32,543 nt of DNA from assembly GCF_004123795.1 (NCBI RefSeq), contig NZ_MSSM01000023.1, forward strand, positions 1-32,543. Direction: 5' to 3'. This stretch comes from Lacticaseibacillus chiayiensis. Lineage in GTDB: Bacteria; Bacillota; Bacilli; Lactobacillales; Lactobacillaceae. The notes beneath the pieces were generated by a model. That model did no database searches and was not told the DNA's origin. It saw only the letters and a program-made list of their open reading frames with translations. This document shows, one piece after another, positions 23,301 to 31,737 of the stretch (position 1 is its first letter; every line of letters starts with the position of its first letter). A program made the translations under genes and the position numbers.

Positions 23301-23481
23301 CATCACGCTCGCCTGAAGTTTCCCCATACAAGGCATACATCAAGGCATCAAAAATCGTGGTCTTCCCACTGCCGGTCGGTCCACTGATCAAAAACAACGG
23401 ACTGGTCCGAAAGTCGTCAAAATCAACCGTTTCATCAGCATACGGGCCAAAAAACCGCATGTGTAATTGTTTTAGTTTCAT
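20356..23481 (-). CDS. sbcC: nuclease SbcCD, ATPase subunit SbcC
   Basis: The 1041-residue protein is a Rad50-like SMC ATPase. Walker A GPTGSGKTT is near residues 34-42 after the start MKLKQLHMRFFGPY. Two long glutamine- and alanine-rich coiled coils flank the zinc hook CPVCG. The signature LSGGESFIAALSLALALGE and Walker B ALFVDEGFGSLD are near the end. With SbcD it opens hairpins and trims protein-blocked DNA ends. ATG 23481 overlaps the SbcD stop as ATGA; an extension to 23526 is rejected. The repetitive, Q/A-rich coil codons make this long stretch low in complexity, which explains many shadow frames. Confidence 0.95.
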   Translation of the reverse strand: MKLKQLHMRFFGPYADETVDFDDFRTSPLFLISGPTGSGKTTIFDALMYALYGETSGERDGVQMRSNFASHHNLTKVTLTFEHDGKLYSVTRQPQQLQQKKRGDGLTEIKAKVMLAIANADKQVAEYTKKNQVQAQLDEVLHLDAKQFRQIVLLPQGDFRRFLDADSNAKEDLLRDLFGTQLIQRWQAAMLAKTKKQGAKIQDQERLLNLLTSQFDFEVAPDENATPADKLDLMRENVEKQAATVAERQKTADSSHHAYRVAQASLQAGRQLAQAFKDRELTTAALAKLAEQEPTQRDRLKLMDQLTWVQQHEAAAQQVESTKQDLDAAKKQSAQTNAALVTTQQAMAQAKAKLSDLQQQAPAVEAKKKQLDQLQSVREQLVAMTTQKQQAAKQADAVAKAESALAQAQQKLADDQQALAQQQTELSGLSVADLANQAADQKQLMAMLTPIATNYQEAQADAAALEKKLAMVKTSLAEATKASETTAQQLTDLQQTQIKQQIARLAAKLKPGTPCPVCGSLEHPHPAVTTTEPLVTETAIKQAEQNRQQAAAKATTLQTQLKNLEEQQATADKKVNAAQQDFLEKLAEVPNLVNQDIERGNILQQLDALKIVTDKTVKALKTAKAKQTALEETLKATQAVVAQDEEKVQTAQGTFNAAKLEAAKATSALATMQAALPEGTSDLATVTAQSKELTQAVNDYQEQQQAAQDRVNELDRQLAGLHADARHATEQIAKLEKEHQKAATDFLAAVTEYFGENGSEQFAALQKQLPQLPDLQQQTQAYKDAVLQQKTLQDASNKTIGDQQEPALDQLEEQAKLTEEAATKAQTAFIEVKQTYDTAKKLLKQASDILAENQAALAAFADLQTLTTVMNGNGPKKLSLERYVLQAYLQQILDVANTRLQVLSNNRYQFVLHTDLGTQKIHSGLEIDVYDDQVGEQRAVQTLSGGESFIAALSLALALGEVIQQESGGINIDALFVDEGFGSLDTNSLDVAMNALESLEGESRLIGIISHVTELRDNIPDQLQVQPAGTGRSRLKVMHMA

Positions 23482-24602
23482 TGCTTTTGCTCGCTTTCTG
23501 CCGCGGTCAGGCCGGCTTTTGCCCACTTCAGCTGATCAGCCGTCAGATCGGTGTGCATTAGTTCTTCATAAAAGGCCTTCAGCAAACTGACCGGATCCAG
23601 ATCACGTTGCCGCTGTTGCAATGGCTTCACTGCCTGGACACCATTTTCCCGCCGTAAGCTGATGATCCGCGGGTAGATTTTCCGCAATTGAGCCATCACA
23701 TTCGGAATCACCTGTGTATCGGTCAAATCAATCCCGATGTAGGCATCCCGATCCTGCTGCTGATAATAGGTCGGATCGGTCAAGTCCGCATAACTGGCTT
23801 TCAACTCGAGTAAATCATGCTGCGACTTTAACGGCACAAACTCCCGCGCCATGGTGTCAGTGTCCACAATGTAAACGCCTTTTTCCTGCTTGGCCTCGCC
23901 TACCGCATACTTCAACAAAGCGCCGCTATATTGAATCTTCGGCTCGCCATGCAGCGCATTGTGGTTATGCAAATGCCCCAGCGCAACATAATCAAACGCC
24001 GCCAAATCATCAATCGGCACCGCATCCAAGCCACCGACATTCACCTTCGTCTCTGAGGCACTATGGTCACTGCCAGCTGCAAAAAAATGGCTCACCAAAA
24101 CATGCCGCATGCCTGGTTTAAACAAGGTTTTCATCTTGGCAACAATCGGGCGAATTGCCTGCGCCACGTTGGTAATATTCGGGTCGTGAAAATAATCGCG
24201 CACCGCAAACGGCTCAAAGTACGGCAGCAAAAAGAACTGCACGCCATCGAGTTCAATCGGTTTAAACGCCTCGGCTAACTGCGTATTGACAAACATTTGC
24301 GTAGCGGAAAACCACGAGCGTCCTGTCCGCAAACGTACCGCCGAATCATGGTTGCCGGAAATCACCAGCAACGGATAATGCAGTTCACGATTCAGCTTCA
24401 CGAGCATGTGATCAAGCACGGCCACCGCTGCTTCGCTAGGTAATGCGCGATCATATAAATCGCCAGCAATCACGATCGCATCGACCTGTCGTGCCTGTGC
24501 GACCGCCACCAACCGGTCAAAAACTGCCTGCTGGTCAGCTAACAGATCAAAGTCATTTAATTTTTTGCCAATATGCCAATCGGCTGTGTGTAAGAATCGC
24601 AT
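23478..24602 (-). CDS. sbcD: nuclease SbcCD, nuclease subunit SbcD
   Basis: The 374-residue protein is a Mre11-type metallophosphoesterase. Metal ligands are visible in HTADWHIG (Asp8, His10), AGDLYDRA (Asp48) and SGNHDS (residues 82-87), with HFFAAGSDHS and LGHLHNH further on. It cuts DNA ends and hairpins together with SbcC, whose gene overlaps by 4 bases. The start ATG 24602 has a weak ribosome site (AAAGAAAGG). The gene is divergent from the HAD phosphatase gene. Confidence 0.95.
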   Translation of the reverse strand: MRFLHTADWHIGKKLNDFDLLADQQAVFDRLVAVAQARQVDAIVIAGDLYDRALPSEAAVAVLDHMLVKLNRELHYPLLVISGNHDSAVRLRTGRSWFSATQMFVNTQLAEAFKPIELDGVQFFLLPYFEPFAVRDYFHDPNITNVAQAIRPIVAKMKTLFKPGMRHVLVSHFFAAGSDHSASETKVNVGGLDAVPIDDLAAFDYVALGHLHNHNALHGEPKIQYSGALLKYAVGEAKQEKGVYIVDTDTMAREFVPLKSQHDLLELKASYADLTDPTYYQQQDRDAYIGIDLTDTQVIPNVMAQLRKIYPRIISLRRENGVQAVKPLQQRQRDLDPVSLLKAFYEELMHTDLTADQLKWAKAGLTAAESEQKQ

Positions 24603-24616
24603 TTTCGCGCCTTTCT

Positions 24617-24645
24617 TTGTTACCGCTTACTTGCTACAATAATAT
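24617..24645 (+). promoter_or_regulatory. promoter of the HAD phosphatase gene
   Basis: TTGTTA (24617-24622) and TAATAT (24640-24645) with 17 bases between; AGGAGG follows at 24655-24660. Confidence 0.65.
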
Positions 24646-24666
24646 TAGTTATTTAGGAGGAAAAAT

Positions 24667-25293
24667 ATGAACACGTTTATCTTTGATATTGACGGCACCT
24701 TACTCGATAATGTCGAAGGCTATCTTTATGGCTTGCAGAAAACCCTGTTGCGGCATGGACGCAAGGTCGCGATCCATGATCTGACTTGGACCAATGGCCG
24801 CGCAGGTGTTGACAGCTTAAAAGAGCTAGGCTTTAGCGATGCGGAAATTCCCACGGTTCACGAAGAATGGCGGCAAGATTCAAGAGCCTTTTTGACAGAT
24901 GTTTCCTGGTTTCCCGATATGCAAGCCGTTCTTAAGCAGCTAGGCCAACAGTATAAACTCGGGCTCGTGACCTCAAAAGATAAACCGCAGTTCCTTGAAG
25001 AGGACAAGAAATATCACTTCAGCCCGTATTTCCAAACGGTCGTTGTCGCCGGGGAAGCCAAACGCAACAAGCCATTTGGCGATCCCATTACATTGGCGCG
25101 CGAACGTCTTGGCGGCAATCCCGAAAAAACAATTTACATCGGCGATACCTCGACCGATGCCCAAGCAGCTGCCAACGCTAATGTCGCCTTCGCCCTTGCC
25201 GGCTGGACAACCCCGCCTTCACCAGCTGTTGCACCGCGCATCGCCGTCTTGCACCAAGCCAGTGACTTATTGAAACTGCCTGACTTGGGATAA
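24667..25293 (+). CDS. HAD-family phosphatase (phosphoglycolate phosphatase-like)
   Basis: The 208-residue protein has all HAD motifs: DIDGT (Asp7 nucleophile, Asp9 acid/base), LVTSKD (motif II), the lysine in KRNKPFGDPI (motif III) and IGDTSTDAQAA (motif IV). A helical cap lies between motif I and II, as in the phosphoglycolate phosphatase/beta-phosphoglucomutase group. The substrate cannot be told. ATG 24667 follows AGGAGG by 6 bases. A hairpin terminator lies about 100 bases after the stop. Confidence 0.88.
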   Translation: MNTFIFDIDGTLLDNVEGYLYGLQKTLLRHGRKVAIHDLTWTNGRAGVDSLKELGFSDAEIPTVHEEWRQDSRAFLTDVSWFPDMQAVLKQLGQQYKLGLVTSKDKPQFLEEDKKYHFSPYFQTVVVAGEAKRNKPFGDPITLARERLGGNPEKTIYIGDTSTDAQAAANANVAFALAGWTTPPSPAVAPRIAVLHQASDLLKLPDLG

Positions 25294-25395
25294 ACAGTTG
25301 TTTCTATTATATACTACGCATTTGTCATACTAACGTCATTTTTAACCTGCAAAAAAGGTGCGCAGGAAATTATACAATTTCTATTGAGTTTTTTG

Positions 25396-25434
25396 AAAAG
25401 CCGACCTTCGTATTTAGCAAAAGATCGGCTTTTT
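25396..25434 (+). terminator. terminator after the HAD phosphatase
   Basis: Arms AAAAGCCGA and TCGGCTTTTT around a loop of about 20 bases, with a T-tract on the plus strand and an A-tract in front. Confidence 0.75.
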
Positions 25435-25552
25435 CGCGTGTATCCGCTAATTGATTTATCAATTGATGCAGCAAACAAGACATGGCTAAGTTTTTAAACA
25501 AGTGAGACCAATGTTATATGGCATATACTGTTTGTTAATATGTGTTGTATTA

Positions 25553-25562
25553 TGTTTGCTTT
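25553..25562 (+). promoter_or_regulatory. possible LacR operator 1
   Basis: TGTTTGCTTT matches the lactococcal LacR consensus TGTTTNWTTT at nine of ten positions. It lies 200 bases before lacR in an AT-rich stretch. The short motif makes chance matches likely. Confidence 0.3.
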
Positions 25563-25665
25563 GTAGAGCATTTTTTAGTTTATTCGAGCAATAACCGATT
25601 ACTTAAGAAAGCAAACGGGTGGTTTAAAATCGCAAAATCGACGGTAATATTGGTCGCAATTAGGC

Positions 25666-25694
25666 TTGACGAACGCAGCGACCGGTGGTAACTT
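25666..25694 (+). promoter_or_regulatory. possible lacR promoter
   Basis: TTGACG (25666-25671) and TAACTT (25689-25694), 17 bases apart, about 60 bases before the start codon. The -10 is weak; TAATAA just downstream is an alternative. Confidence 0.4.
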
Positions 25695-25713
25695 AAAACT
25701 GTAATAAGGAACA

Positions 25714-25723
25714 AAAACAAACA
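25714..25723 (-). promoter_or_regulatory. possible LacR operator 2
   Basis: Minus strand TGTTTGTTTT is a full match to TGTTTNWTTT and lies between the presumed promoter and lacR, a position suited to repression. Confidence 0.4.
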
Positions 25724-25752
25724 ACAACGAACAAATTATGTGAGGTGATTCA

Positions 25753-26514
25753 ATGCTTAAAGACGAGCGCTTGCTGACAATCCGCAATTTAGTGGATCGC
25801 AAGGGGATTGTGACCGTTAATGAAATTGGCGACAGTTTAGGGGTTTCAACCATGACCGTACGACGGGATCTGGAAGAGCTCGCCGATCGAAATGAGTTAA
25901 TCCGCATTCACGGTGGTGCCCAGAGCACGCATTTTAAGCCGCTAACCGAATTATCCCGAAACGAGAAACGATCCATTCATGTGAACGAGAAACGGAAAAT
26001 TGCTGCGACAATTGCGGATGTGATCAGTTCAGGCGACACGGTTTACATCGGACCCGGTACGACCATGGAACTCATTGCCCAGTATCTGAAAAAGCCGGAA
26101 GTTCGCGTTATTACTAACAGTCTTCCGGTTTTCCAGAGCTTTCAGGACCGTGCCGACTACTTTTCGCTGAAATTGATTGGTGGCCAGCTTCGTGAGCGGT
26201 CCGGTGCTTTTATTGGTAGCTTAGCCAACGAAATGTTAGCCCACCTCACCACCACCAAGGCATTTATCAGTGTCAATGGCATTGCTGATAACCATATCAG
26301 CAATGCCAGCCCTGAAGAAGGTCAAACCCAGCGAATTGCCTTGGACAATGCTGGCATGAAATTTGTTGCTGCGGATCATTTTAAACTGAATCGGCAAGAC
26401 TTCTACAGCTTCTATGACCTTGATCAAACTGATGGCCTCATTACTGATGACGGTATCAGCGATGACGACAAGCAGCATTTCGGCGAGTATACCTCTGTTA
26501 TTGTAGGAAAATGA
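25753..26514 (+). CDS. lacR: DeoR-family repressor of the tagatose-6-phosphate pathway
   Basis: The 253-residue protein has an N-terminal DeoR helix-turn-helix (VTVNEIGDSLGVSTMTVRRDL, about residues 20-40) and a sugar-phosphate-sensing domain with GDTVYIGPGTTMELIAQYL and KFVAADHFKLNR. In the family, tagatose-6-phosphate releases LacR from DNA. It is the first gene, in the same direction as lacABDC, so it probably controls its own operon. ATG 25753 follows GAGGTGATT. Its TGA lies exactly at the edge of repeat copy D. Confidence 0.92.
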   Translation: MLKDERLLTIRNLVDRKGIVTVNEIGDSLGVSTMTVRRDLEELADRNELIRIHGGAQSTHFKPLTELSRNEKRSIHVNEKRKIAATIADVISSGDTVYIGPGTTMELIAQYLKKPEVRVITNSLPVFQSFQDRADYFSLKLIGGQLRERSGAFIGSLANEMLAHLTTTKAFISVNGIADNHISNASPEEGQTQRIALDNAGMKFVAADHFKLNRQDFYSFYDLDQTDGLITDDGISDDDKQHFGEYTSVIVGK

Positions 26515-26634
26515 TAACGCGTTCTCCGGCGCAGAAGTCGGAGTGTAAGGGCCTTGACCGCAGTGGCCTAAGACCGGGCCATCACGTCCGAGCCCACTTA
26601 CACTCCGACTTCTAACCGCGCCGGTTCACGCTCA
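26514..26634 (+). repeat. intergenic hairpin repeat, copy D (lacR-lacA)
   Basis: Begins within the lacR stop with ATAACGCG. Arms CCGGCGCAGAAGTCGGAGTG and CACTCCGACTTCTAACCGCG give the most continuous pairing of all copies. The element fills the lacR-lacA gap and ends about 8 bases before the lacA ribosome site. The 5' flank of copies A-C is missing. Confidence 0.85.
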
Positions 26635-26655
26635 TACAAAAAGGAGAATAGATAA

Positions 26656-27087
<432 letters not shown>

Positions 27088-27132
27088 GCTGCTCCCACAT
27101 TTATTTAAACCAAGAAAGGAAGTTTCACCCAA

Positions 27133-27651
27133 ATGATTATTGCAATCGGAAATGACCATATTGTGACCAATGAAAAAATCCAAGTCTCCAATATGTTGAA
27201 AGACATGGGCTATAAAGTAATTGACGAAGGTACCTATGATACCCATCGTACCCACTACCCGGTTTATGGTAAAAAGGTTGCCGAAGACGTTGCCGATGGT
27301 CGCGCAGACTTAGGCATCGTGATGTGCGGCACCGGCATCGGTATTTCAACCGCGGCCGACAAAAACGAAGGTGTTCGCGCGGCGATGGCCAACGACGCAA
27401 CGTCAGCAGTTTATGCTCGTGAACAATTGAATGCCAACGTCTTAGGTATTGGCGGTGCCGTTACTGGTATCCACTTAATTGAAGATACGGTTAAAGCCTT
27501 CCTTGACGCAACCTACAAAGAAACGCCGGAAAACAAGAAGATCATCGACAAGATTGATAAAATCGCTAAGCCTAACCCAGAACAAAAAGACAATCCACAC
27601 TTCTTCGATGCTGAACTCGAAAAGTGGGACGAAGGCGTTTATCACGACTAA
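27133..27651 (+). CDS. lacB: galactose-6-phosphate isomerase subunit LacB
   Basis: The 172-residue protein carries the catalytic part: Asp8/His9 in IGNDHI, Cys65 in [11 protein letters not shown], and the helical tail of LacB with [13 protein letters not shown]. It forms the mixed complex with LacA. AGAAAGGAAG lies upstream of the start. A 58-base gap to lacD contains a remnant of the repeat. Confidence 0.96.
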   Translation: MIIAIGNDHIVTNEKIQVSNMLKDMGYKVIDEGTYDTHRTHYPVYGKKVAEDVADGRADLGIVMCGTGIGISTAADKNEGVRAAMANDATSAVYAREQLNANVLGIGGAVTGIHLIEDTVKAFLDATYKETPENKKIIDKIDKIAKPNPEQKDNPHFFDAELEKWDEGVYHD

Positions 27652-27666
27652 TTTGGCTTCATGAGC

Positions 27667-27690
27667 GTCCACGCGCTCACTAGCCCTGAC
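27667..27690 (+). repeat. remnant of the repeat (lacB-lacD)
   Basis: CACGCGCTCACTAGCCCTGAC resembles the left end of the element (AACGCGCTCACCAGCCC). The right part is gone; the lacD ribosome site (TGGAGG) follows. Confidence 0.5.
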
Positions 27691-27709
27691 TAAATGGAGG
27701 AATCTTCAA

Positions 27710-28711
27710 ATGACCGTTACTCTGACTGCGGGACAATTTAAACATTTACAACAACTTTCCGATGACAACAACGTCATCTCTGCATTGGCAATTGACCAGC
27801 GCGGCTCGCTGAAAAAGATGCTGGCTGCTGCTGCCAACAAGCCGGCTGATGAAACCACGATCGTTGACTTCAAAAAGGCCGTTTCTGAAGAATTAACCAA
27901 GTATGCCAGCTCGATTTTGCTGGATCCGGAATATGGCCTGCCAGCGGCTAAAGTTCGAGCACCGCAAGCCGGTTTACTGCTCTCCTACGAAAAAACCGGC
28001 TACGATGCCACCGAACCTGGTCGCTTCCCTGATTTGATCGACAACCAAAGTGCACTCCGCATTAAAAATGAAGGCGGCGACGCGGTTAAGTTCTTGCTGT
28101 ACATTGATCCTGACGAACCAGACAGCATCAACGATCGGAAATACGCCTTCGTTGAACGTGTTGGCGCCGAAGCGAAAGCCAATGACCTGCCGCTGTTCCT
28201 TGAATTGGTTTCTTACGATGGCAAGACCAACGAAACCGGCACCGCTGCTTGGGCTAAGGTTAAACCGGAAAAGGTTATCAAGATCACCAAGGAATTCAGC
28301 AAGCCGCAATACAACGTTTCGGTGCTCAAAGTTGAGGTGCCGGTTGACCAGAAGTTTGTTGAAGGCTATACCGACGAAGGTGTGACCCCAGTTTACACCA
28401 AGGAAGAAGTCGCTAAGTATTACAAAGCGCAGTCAGATGCCACCGATTTGCCGTTCATTTTTCTTTCGGCAGGCGTGTCCAATGAACTTTTCCTTGAAGA
28501 GCTCAAGTTCGCCAAAAAGGCAGGCTCAACCTTCAATGGTGTTCTCTGCGGCCGGGCAACCTGGAAGCCAGGCGTTAAGCCATTTGCTGCAGAAGGCGAA
28601 GCTGCCGGGAAGAAGTGGCTGGAAACCGAAGGCAAAGCGAACATTGATCGTTTGAACAAGGTTTTGGCTGAAACAGCCACCCCTTGGACGGACAAGGTGA
28701 CTCACGAATAA
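27710..28711 (+). CDS. lacD: tagatose-1,6-bisphosphate aldolase
   Basis: The 333-residue protein is a class I-type LacD aldolase that splits tagatose-1,6-bisphosphate into glyceraldehyde-3-phosphate and dihydroxyacetone phosphate. The Schiff-base lysine is expected at Lys207 in VLKVEVPVD; ALAIDQRGSLKKML near residue 25 is the phosphate-contact region. TGGAGGA lies before ATG 27710. It precedes lacC, an order (lacABDC) that differs from the lacABCD order of lactococci. A terminator and a repeat follow. Confidence 0.95.
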   Translation: MTVTLTAGQFKHLQQLSDDNNVISALAIDQRGSLKKMLAAAANKPADETTIVDFKKAVSEELTKYASSILLDPEYGLPAAKVRAPQAGLLLSYEKTGYDATEPGRFPDLIDNQSALRIKNEGGDAVKFLLYIDPDEPDSINDRKYAFVERVGAEAKANDLPLFLELVSYDGKTNETGTAAWAKVKPEKVIKITKEFSKPQYNVSVLKVEVPVDQKFVEGYTDEGVTPVYTKEEVAKYYKAQSDATDLPFIFLSAGVSNELFLEELKFAKKAGSTFNGVLCGRATWKPGVKPFAAEGEAAGKKWLETEGKANIDRLNKVLAETATPWTDKVTHE

Positions 28712-28727
28712 TTCGTGGTCAAGCCAT

Positions 28728-28757
28728 AAAAGCCGACTCCCCAGGGAATCGGCTTTT
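28728..28757 (+). terminator. terminator inside the operon, between lacD and lacC
   Basis: Arms AAAAGCCGACTCC and GGGAATCGGCTTTTT with a 3-base loop and T-rich end, 17 bases after the lacD stop. It would separate lacC from lacABD unless read through. Confidence 0.8.
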
Positions 28758-28775
28758 TATTAAATGGATGACATC

Positions 28776-28896
28776 ATAACGCGCTCGCCAGCCCAGAAAC
28801 CTGCGTGTAAGGACCTTGGTCGCAATGGCCTAAGCCCAGGCCATCACGCCCAAGGCCGCTTACACTCCGGTTTCTGAACGGGCTGGCTCACGCTCA
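28776..28896 (+). repeat. intergenic hairpin repeat, copy E (lacD-lacC)
   Basis: Left arm GCCAGCCCAGAAACC, right arm GGTTTCTGAACGGGCTGGC; inner arms CCTTGGTCGCAATGGCC and GGCCATCACGCCCAAGG. It fills the space between the lacD terminator and the lacC ribosome site AGGAGGAG. Confidence 0.88.
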
Positions 28897-28916
28897 CTCA
28901 GGAGGAGTATAAACAA

Positions 28917-29855
28917 ATGATTTTAACCGTGACTCTGAACCCTTCAATTGACGTTTCTTATCCACTCGACCACCTCAAGATCGACACGGTGAATCGCGTC
29001 AAAAATGTTCGTAAGACCGCTGGTGGCAAGGGGCTGAATGTTTCTCGGGTGATTCACATGCTGAATCACGATCTTACTGCGACCGGGTTCATCGGTGGCT
29101 ATTTTGGCAAATGGTTGGAAAATCAATTGGATCGCGATGGTATCGCCCGTGATTTTCTGCCGATTGACGCCGAAACTCGCAGTTCGATTGCAATGCTGCA
29201 TGATGGCGGTAAGCAAACCGAAATTCTTGAAGCCGGCCCAACCATTGCCCCTGAAGATGCGCAAAAGTTTCTCGACCACTTCGACAAGTTGCTTGATCAG
29301 GCTGATCTCGTCACGATTTCCGGATCCATGCCTCAAGGACTTCCGGAAGACTATTACACGCAAATGATCGCCAATGCTGATGCTAAAAGCGTTAAAGTCT
29401 TGCTCGACACATCCGGCGCCACTTTGAAGTCTGCACTCGAAGCGCCGGTGAAACCCCTTTTGATCAAGCCAAACGAAGAAGAACTTGCCGGCTTGCTTAA
29501 CCGCAAAGTCGATAAAACGGATTATGCCGCTTTAAAGCAAGATCTCATGGATCCGATCTTTGACGGCGTTGACTGGATTGTCGTGTCTCTTGGATCGGCC
29601 GGTGCCTTTGTTAAACATCAAAATAAGTTCTATCACGCCGCAATCCCTAAGATTCAGGTCGTCAATCCGGTCGGTTCAGGCGATTCAACTTTAGCTGGCC
29701 TTGCCATGGGCATTCACGATGGTAAGTCTGACGAAGACATTCTGAAGACGGCTATGACCACGGGGATGCTCAACACGATGGAAGCAGAAACTGGCTTCGT
29801 CAATCCGGCGAAGTTTGATACGTATTTTGCCAAAGTCACGATTGAAAACTATTAA
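28917..29855 (+). CDS. lacC: tagatose-6-phosphate kinase
   Basis: The 312-residue protein is a PfkB/ribokinase-family kinase (LTVTLNPSIDVSYPL, then TAGGKGLNVSRV) with the catalytic NPVGSGDSTLAG and Asp256. It makes tagatose-1,6-bisphosphate for LacD. AGGAGGAG precedes the start. Because a terminator and a repeat lie upstream, its expression may be lower than or separate from lacABD. The next gene follows after 20 bases. Confidence 0.94.
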   Translation: MILTVTLNPSIDVSYPLDHLKIDTVNRVKNVRKTAGGKGLNVSRVIHMLNHDLTATGFIGGYFGKWLENQLDRDGIARDFLPIDAETRSSIAMLHDGGKQTEILEAGPTIAPEDAQKFLDHFDKLLDQADLVTISGSMPQGLPEDYYTQMIANADAKSVKVLLDTSGATLKSALEAPVKPLLIKPNEEELAGLLNRKVDKTDYAALKQDLMDPIFDGVDWIVVSLGSAGAFVKHQNKFYHAAIPKIQVVNPVGSGDSTLAGLAMGIHDGKSDEDILKTAMTTGMLNTMEAETGFVNPAKFDTYFAKVTIENY

Positions 29856-29875
29856 ATTCGGAAAGAAGTCAGCAA

Positions 29876-30556
29876 ATGTCAACTTTTGAAAAAATTCAGA
29901 ATTTGAATCCAGACAGGAAAATTTATCAGCTCACCGATGCGGCGTTTGCCGATTATGGCGTGACCTACTCACAATATGACGTCAGTGAACTCAAGGCATT
30001 CATGGACCAACACGTCAGCATCCCCGCTTCGACCGCGGCAAATCTTTATGTTCCTTCCAATCCAGACATGGAAAAGATTCCGGTTGTTCAGCAAATCGGG
30101 CGCGATATTTTCGCCGGCTTGCCGATCGAAGCCGGGGAATGTGCCGGACACGCCGATGCCTTAACTGCCGTAGAATTCCACCAAGGCAGCGAAGTGAACG
30201 TCTTTTTCACAGATGTTGTCATGGTCATTGGCAAACGCGGCCAAATGCACGCTGGCCAATTCAACGCGGAAAAAGATGCCAAACTGTTCTTCGTTCCGGC
30301 GGGGACAGTCGTTGAATTTTTCAGCGACACGTTGCATTACAGCCCGTGTGAAGCACATGCCAGCGGGTTCAAGTTCATCGTCATGTTGATTCGCGGCAGC
30401 AATCAACCGCTACCGGCTGATTACCACACGGACAACAAATTGATCGTTAAACAAAACAAGTTTCAAGTCGTGCACGCCACCCGTACCGATAAAATCAAAC
30501 AAGGGATCCAAGTCGGCGTGACGGGCGAGCTCGTCAAGGTGGCACATTTAGATTAA
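29876..30556 (+). CDS. DUF4867-type cupin-like protein of the tagatose cluster
   Basis: The 226-residue protein looks like the DUF4867 group found beside tagatose and related sugar genes. The middle part alternates strands with conserved-looking polar residues: EAGECAGHADALTAVEFHQG, SEVNVFFTDVVMVIG and FVPAGTVVEFFSDTLHYSPC, as in a cupin barrel with His and Glu ligands. A sugar isomerase or epimerase role is plausible but not shown. GAAAGAAG lies before the ATG and the gene is 20 bases from lacC, so it belongs to the operon. Confidence 0.75.
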   Translation: MSTFEKIQNLNPDRKIYQLTDAAFADYGVTYSQYDVSELKAFMDQHVSIPASTAANLYVPSNPDMEKIPVVQQIGRDIFAGLPIEAGECAGHADALTAVEFHQGSEVNVFFTDVVMVIGKRGQMHAGQFNAEKDAKLFFVPAGTVVEFFSDTLHYSPCEAHASGFKFIVMLIRGSNQPLPADYHTDNKLIVKQNKFQVVHATRTDKIKQGIQVGVTGELVKVAHLD

Positions 30557-30638
30557 TCAATAATGGCCGACGACGCCGATGCTCCAACAAGCACAAGCTA
30601 AGACTCGACCGATCGTTCATTTTTGGAGGCGTTTATAC

Positions 30639-31664
30639 ATGGTAGAACTAGAATCAGTTAAAGATGAATCACCATTAAGTCGCTCTTTACAAACAGAACA
30701 CTATAACGGAGCCGTTGCAGTGGTTTCCGCGGACAAAGAATTAGCAGCGGATTCGCAAGGCTTCTCCCAGATTGATATGAAGGTTCCTTTCGCATCACAT
30801 ACTCTCAGCGGCGCAGGCACCGTCACGCAGCAATTTTTCGGTGTTTTGTTGATGCAATTCGTTGAAAAAGGCACACTGAAGCTGACCGATAAATTGTCAC
30901 AATATGTTCCTGAGTACAAGCAGGCTGACAACATCACCATCGGCCAACTTGCCACCATGCAAAGCGGCGTGCCGGATTACTTGACGCTCATGGCAGAACC
31001 GTTCAAGAAAAATGCACCAGTCACCTTACCAGCTGAGAGACTAGCCTTGCAAATCGACCAGCACAATGCAGCCGCCATGGATCTGGCAAAAGTCTTGGAT
31101 GTTGTTAACGAGCAACCGTTAGACTTCAAGCCAGGCAGTCAAACGGTTTATAGCAGCACCAATGCTATCTTGTTAGGCGAAGTGCTCGATCGCTTGACTG
31201 AGGAACGGCCGCTTGAAGCCGTTTTAAAGGAAAAAATTTACGACCCATTGGCTTTGACACATACCAAAATGGGAACGGCACACGCTTTTGCAGAAAGCTA
31301 TCATTGGATTGCCGGCAACCCTAATCTCGCTGGCAAAGGCGACGAAAACCAGGCAGATCGCGGCCTCGTTACAACGGTCGACGATCTTGAAAAGTTTGCA
31401 CAAGCTGTGTTGAAAAATCAGCTGCTGCAACCGAAAAGCTGGGAAACCATTTTCAAGGCTGCCGAGGCCGGTTACGGATTCGGCTGGCACAATCTGGGCA
31501 GTGGCTGGTTAGGTAATTCAGGCAGCGTCCTAGGTTACAACGGCTTGCTCAGCATCAACCGCAAGCAGAAAAAAGCCGCAGTTGGATTGACCAATGTCTT
31601 AAAGCCGCAAGCAGAGATGACCCAATTCGTCGATAAAATTCAAAAAGCAGCGCTTGAACTTTAA
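30639..31664 (+). CDS. beta-lactamase-fold protein with degenerate active site
   Basis: The 341-residue protein aligns over its length with class C beta-lactamase/penicillin-binding serine hydrolases: LMQFVEKGTLKLTDKLSQYVPEY, ITIGQLATMQSGVPDY and YSSTNAILLGEVLDRLT. The three catalytic motifs are altered. SxxK reads TVTQ (residues 61-64), YxN reads YSS (171-173), and the HxG/KTG site reads NSG (293-295). No signal peptide is present. It may be a binding or structural relative rather than an enzyme. The start is ATG 30639 after GGAGG; a longer frame to 30579 is unlikely. A terminator follows. Confidence 0.8.
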   Translation: MVELESVKDESPLSRSLQTEHYNGAVAVVSADKELAADSQGFSQIDMKVPFASHTLSGAGTVTQQFFGVLLMQFVEKGTLKLTDKLSQYVPEYKQADNITIGQLATMQSGVPDYLTLMAEPFKKNAPVTLPAERLALQIDQHNAAAMDLAKVLDVVNEQPLDFKPGSQTVYSSTNAILLGEVLDRLTEERPLEAVLKEKIYDPLALTHTKMGTAHAFAESYHWIAGNPNLAGKGDENQADRGLVTTVDDLEKFAQAVLKNQLLQPKSWETIFKAAEAGYGFGWHNLGSGWLGNSGSVLGYNGLLSINRKQKKAAVGLTNVLKPQAEMTQFVDKIQKAALEL

Positions 31665-31687
31665 TCGCGGTTGCATCGTTAACTAAG

Positions 31688-31726
31688 AAGCCCCCAACTG
31701 TCACAAAATGGCAGCCGGGGGTTTTG
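31688..31726 (+). terminator. terminator after the lac cluster
   Basis: Arms GCCCCCAACTG and CAGCCGGGGG around a 10-base loop, ending in TTTT; stop of the preceding gene is 24 bases upstream. Confidence 0.8.
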
Positions 31727-31737
31727 ACATTCAGTAG

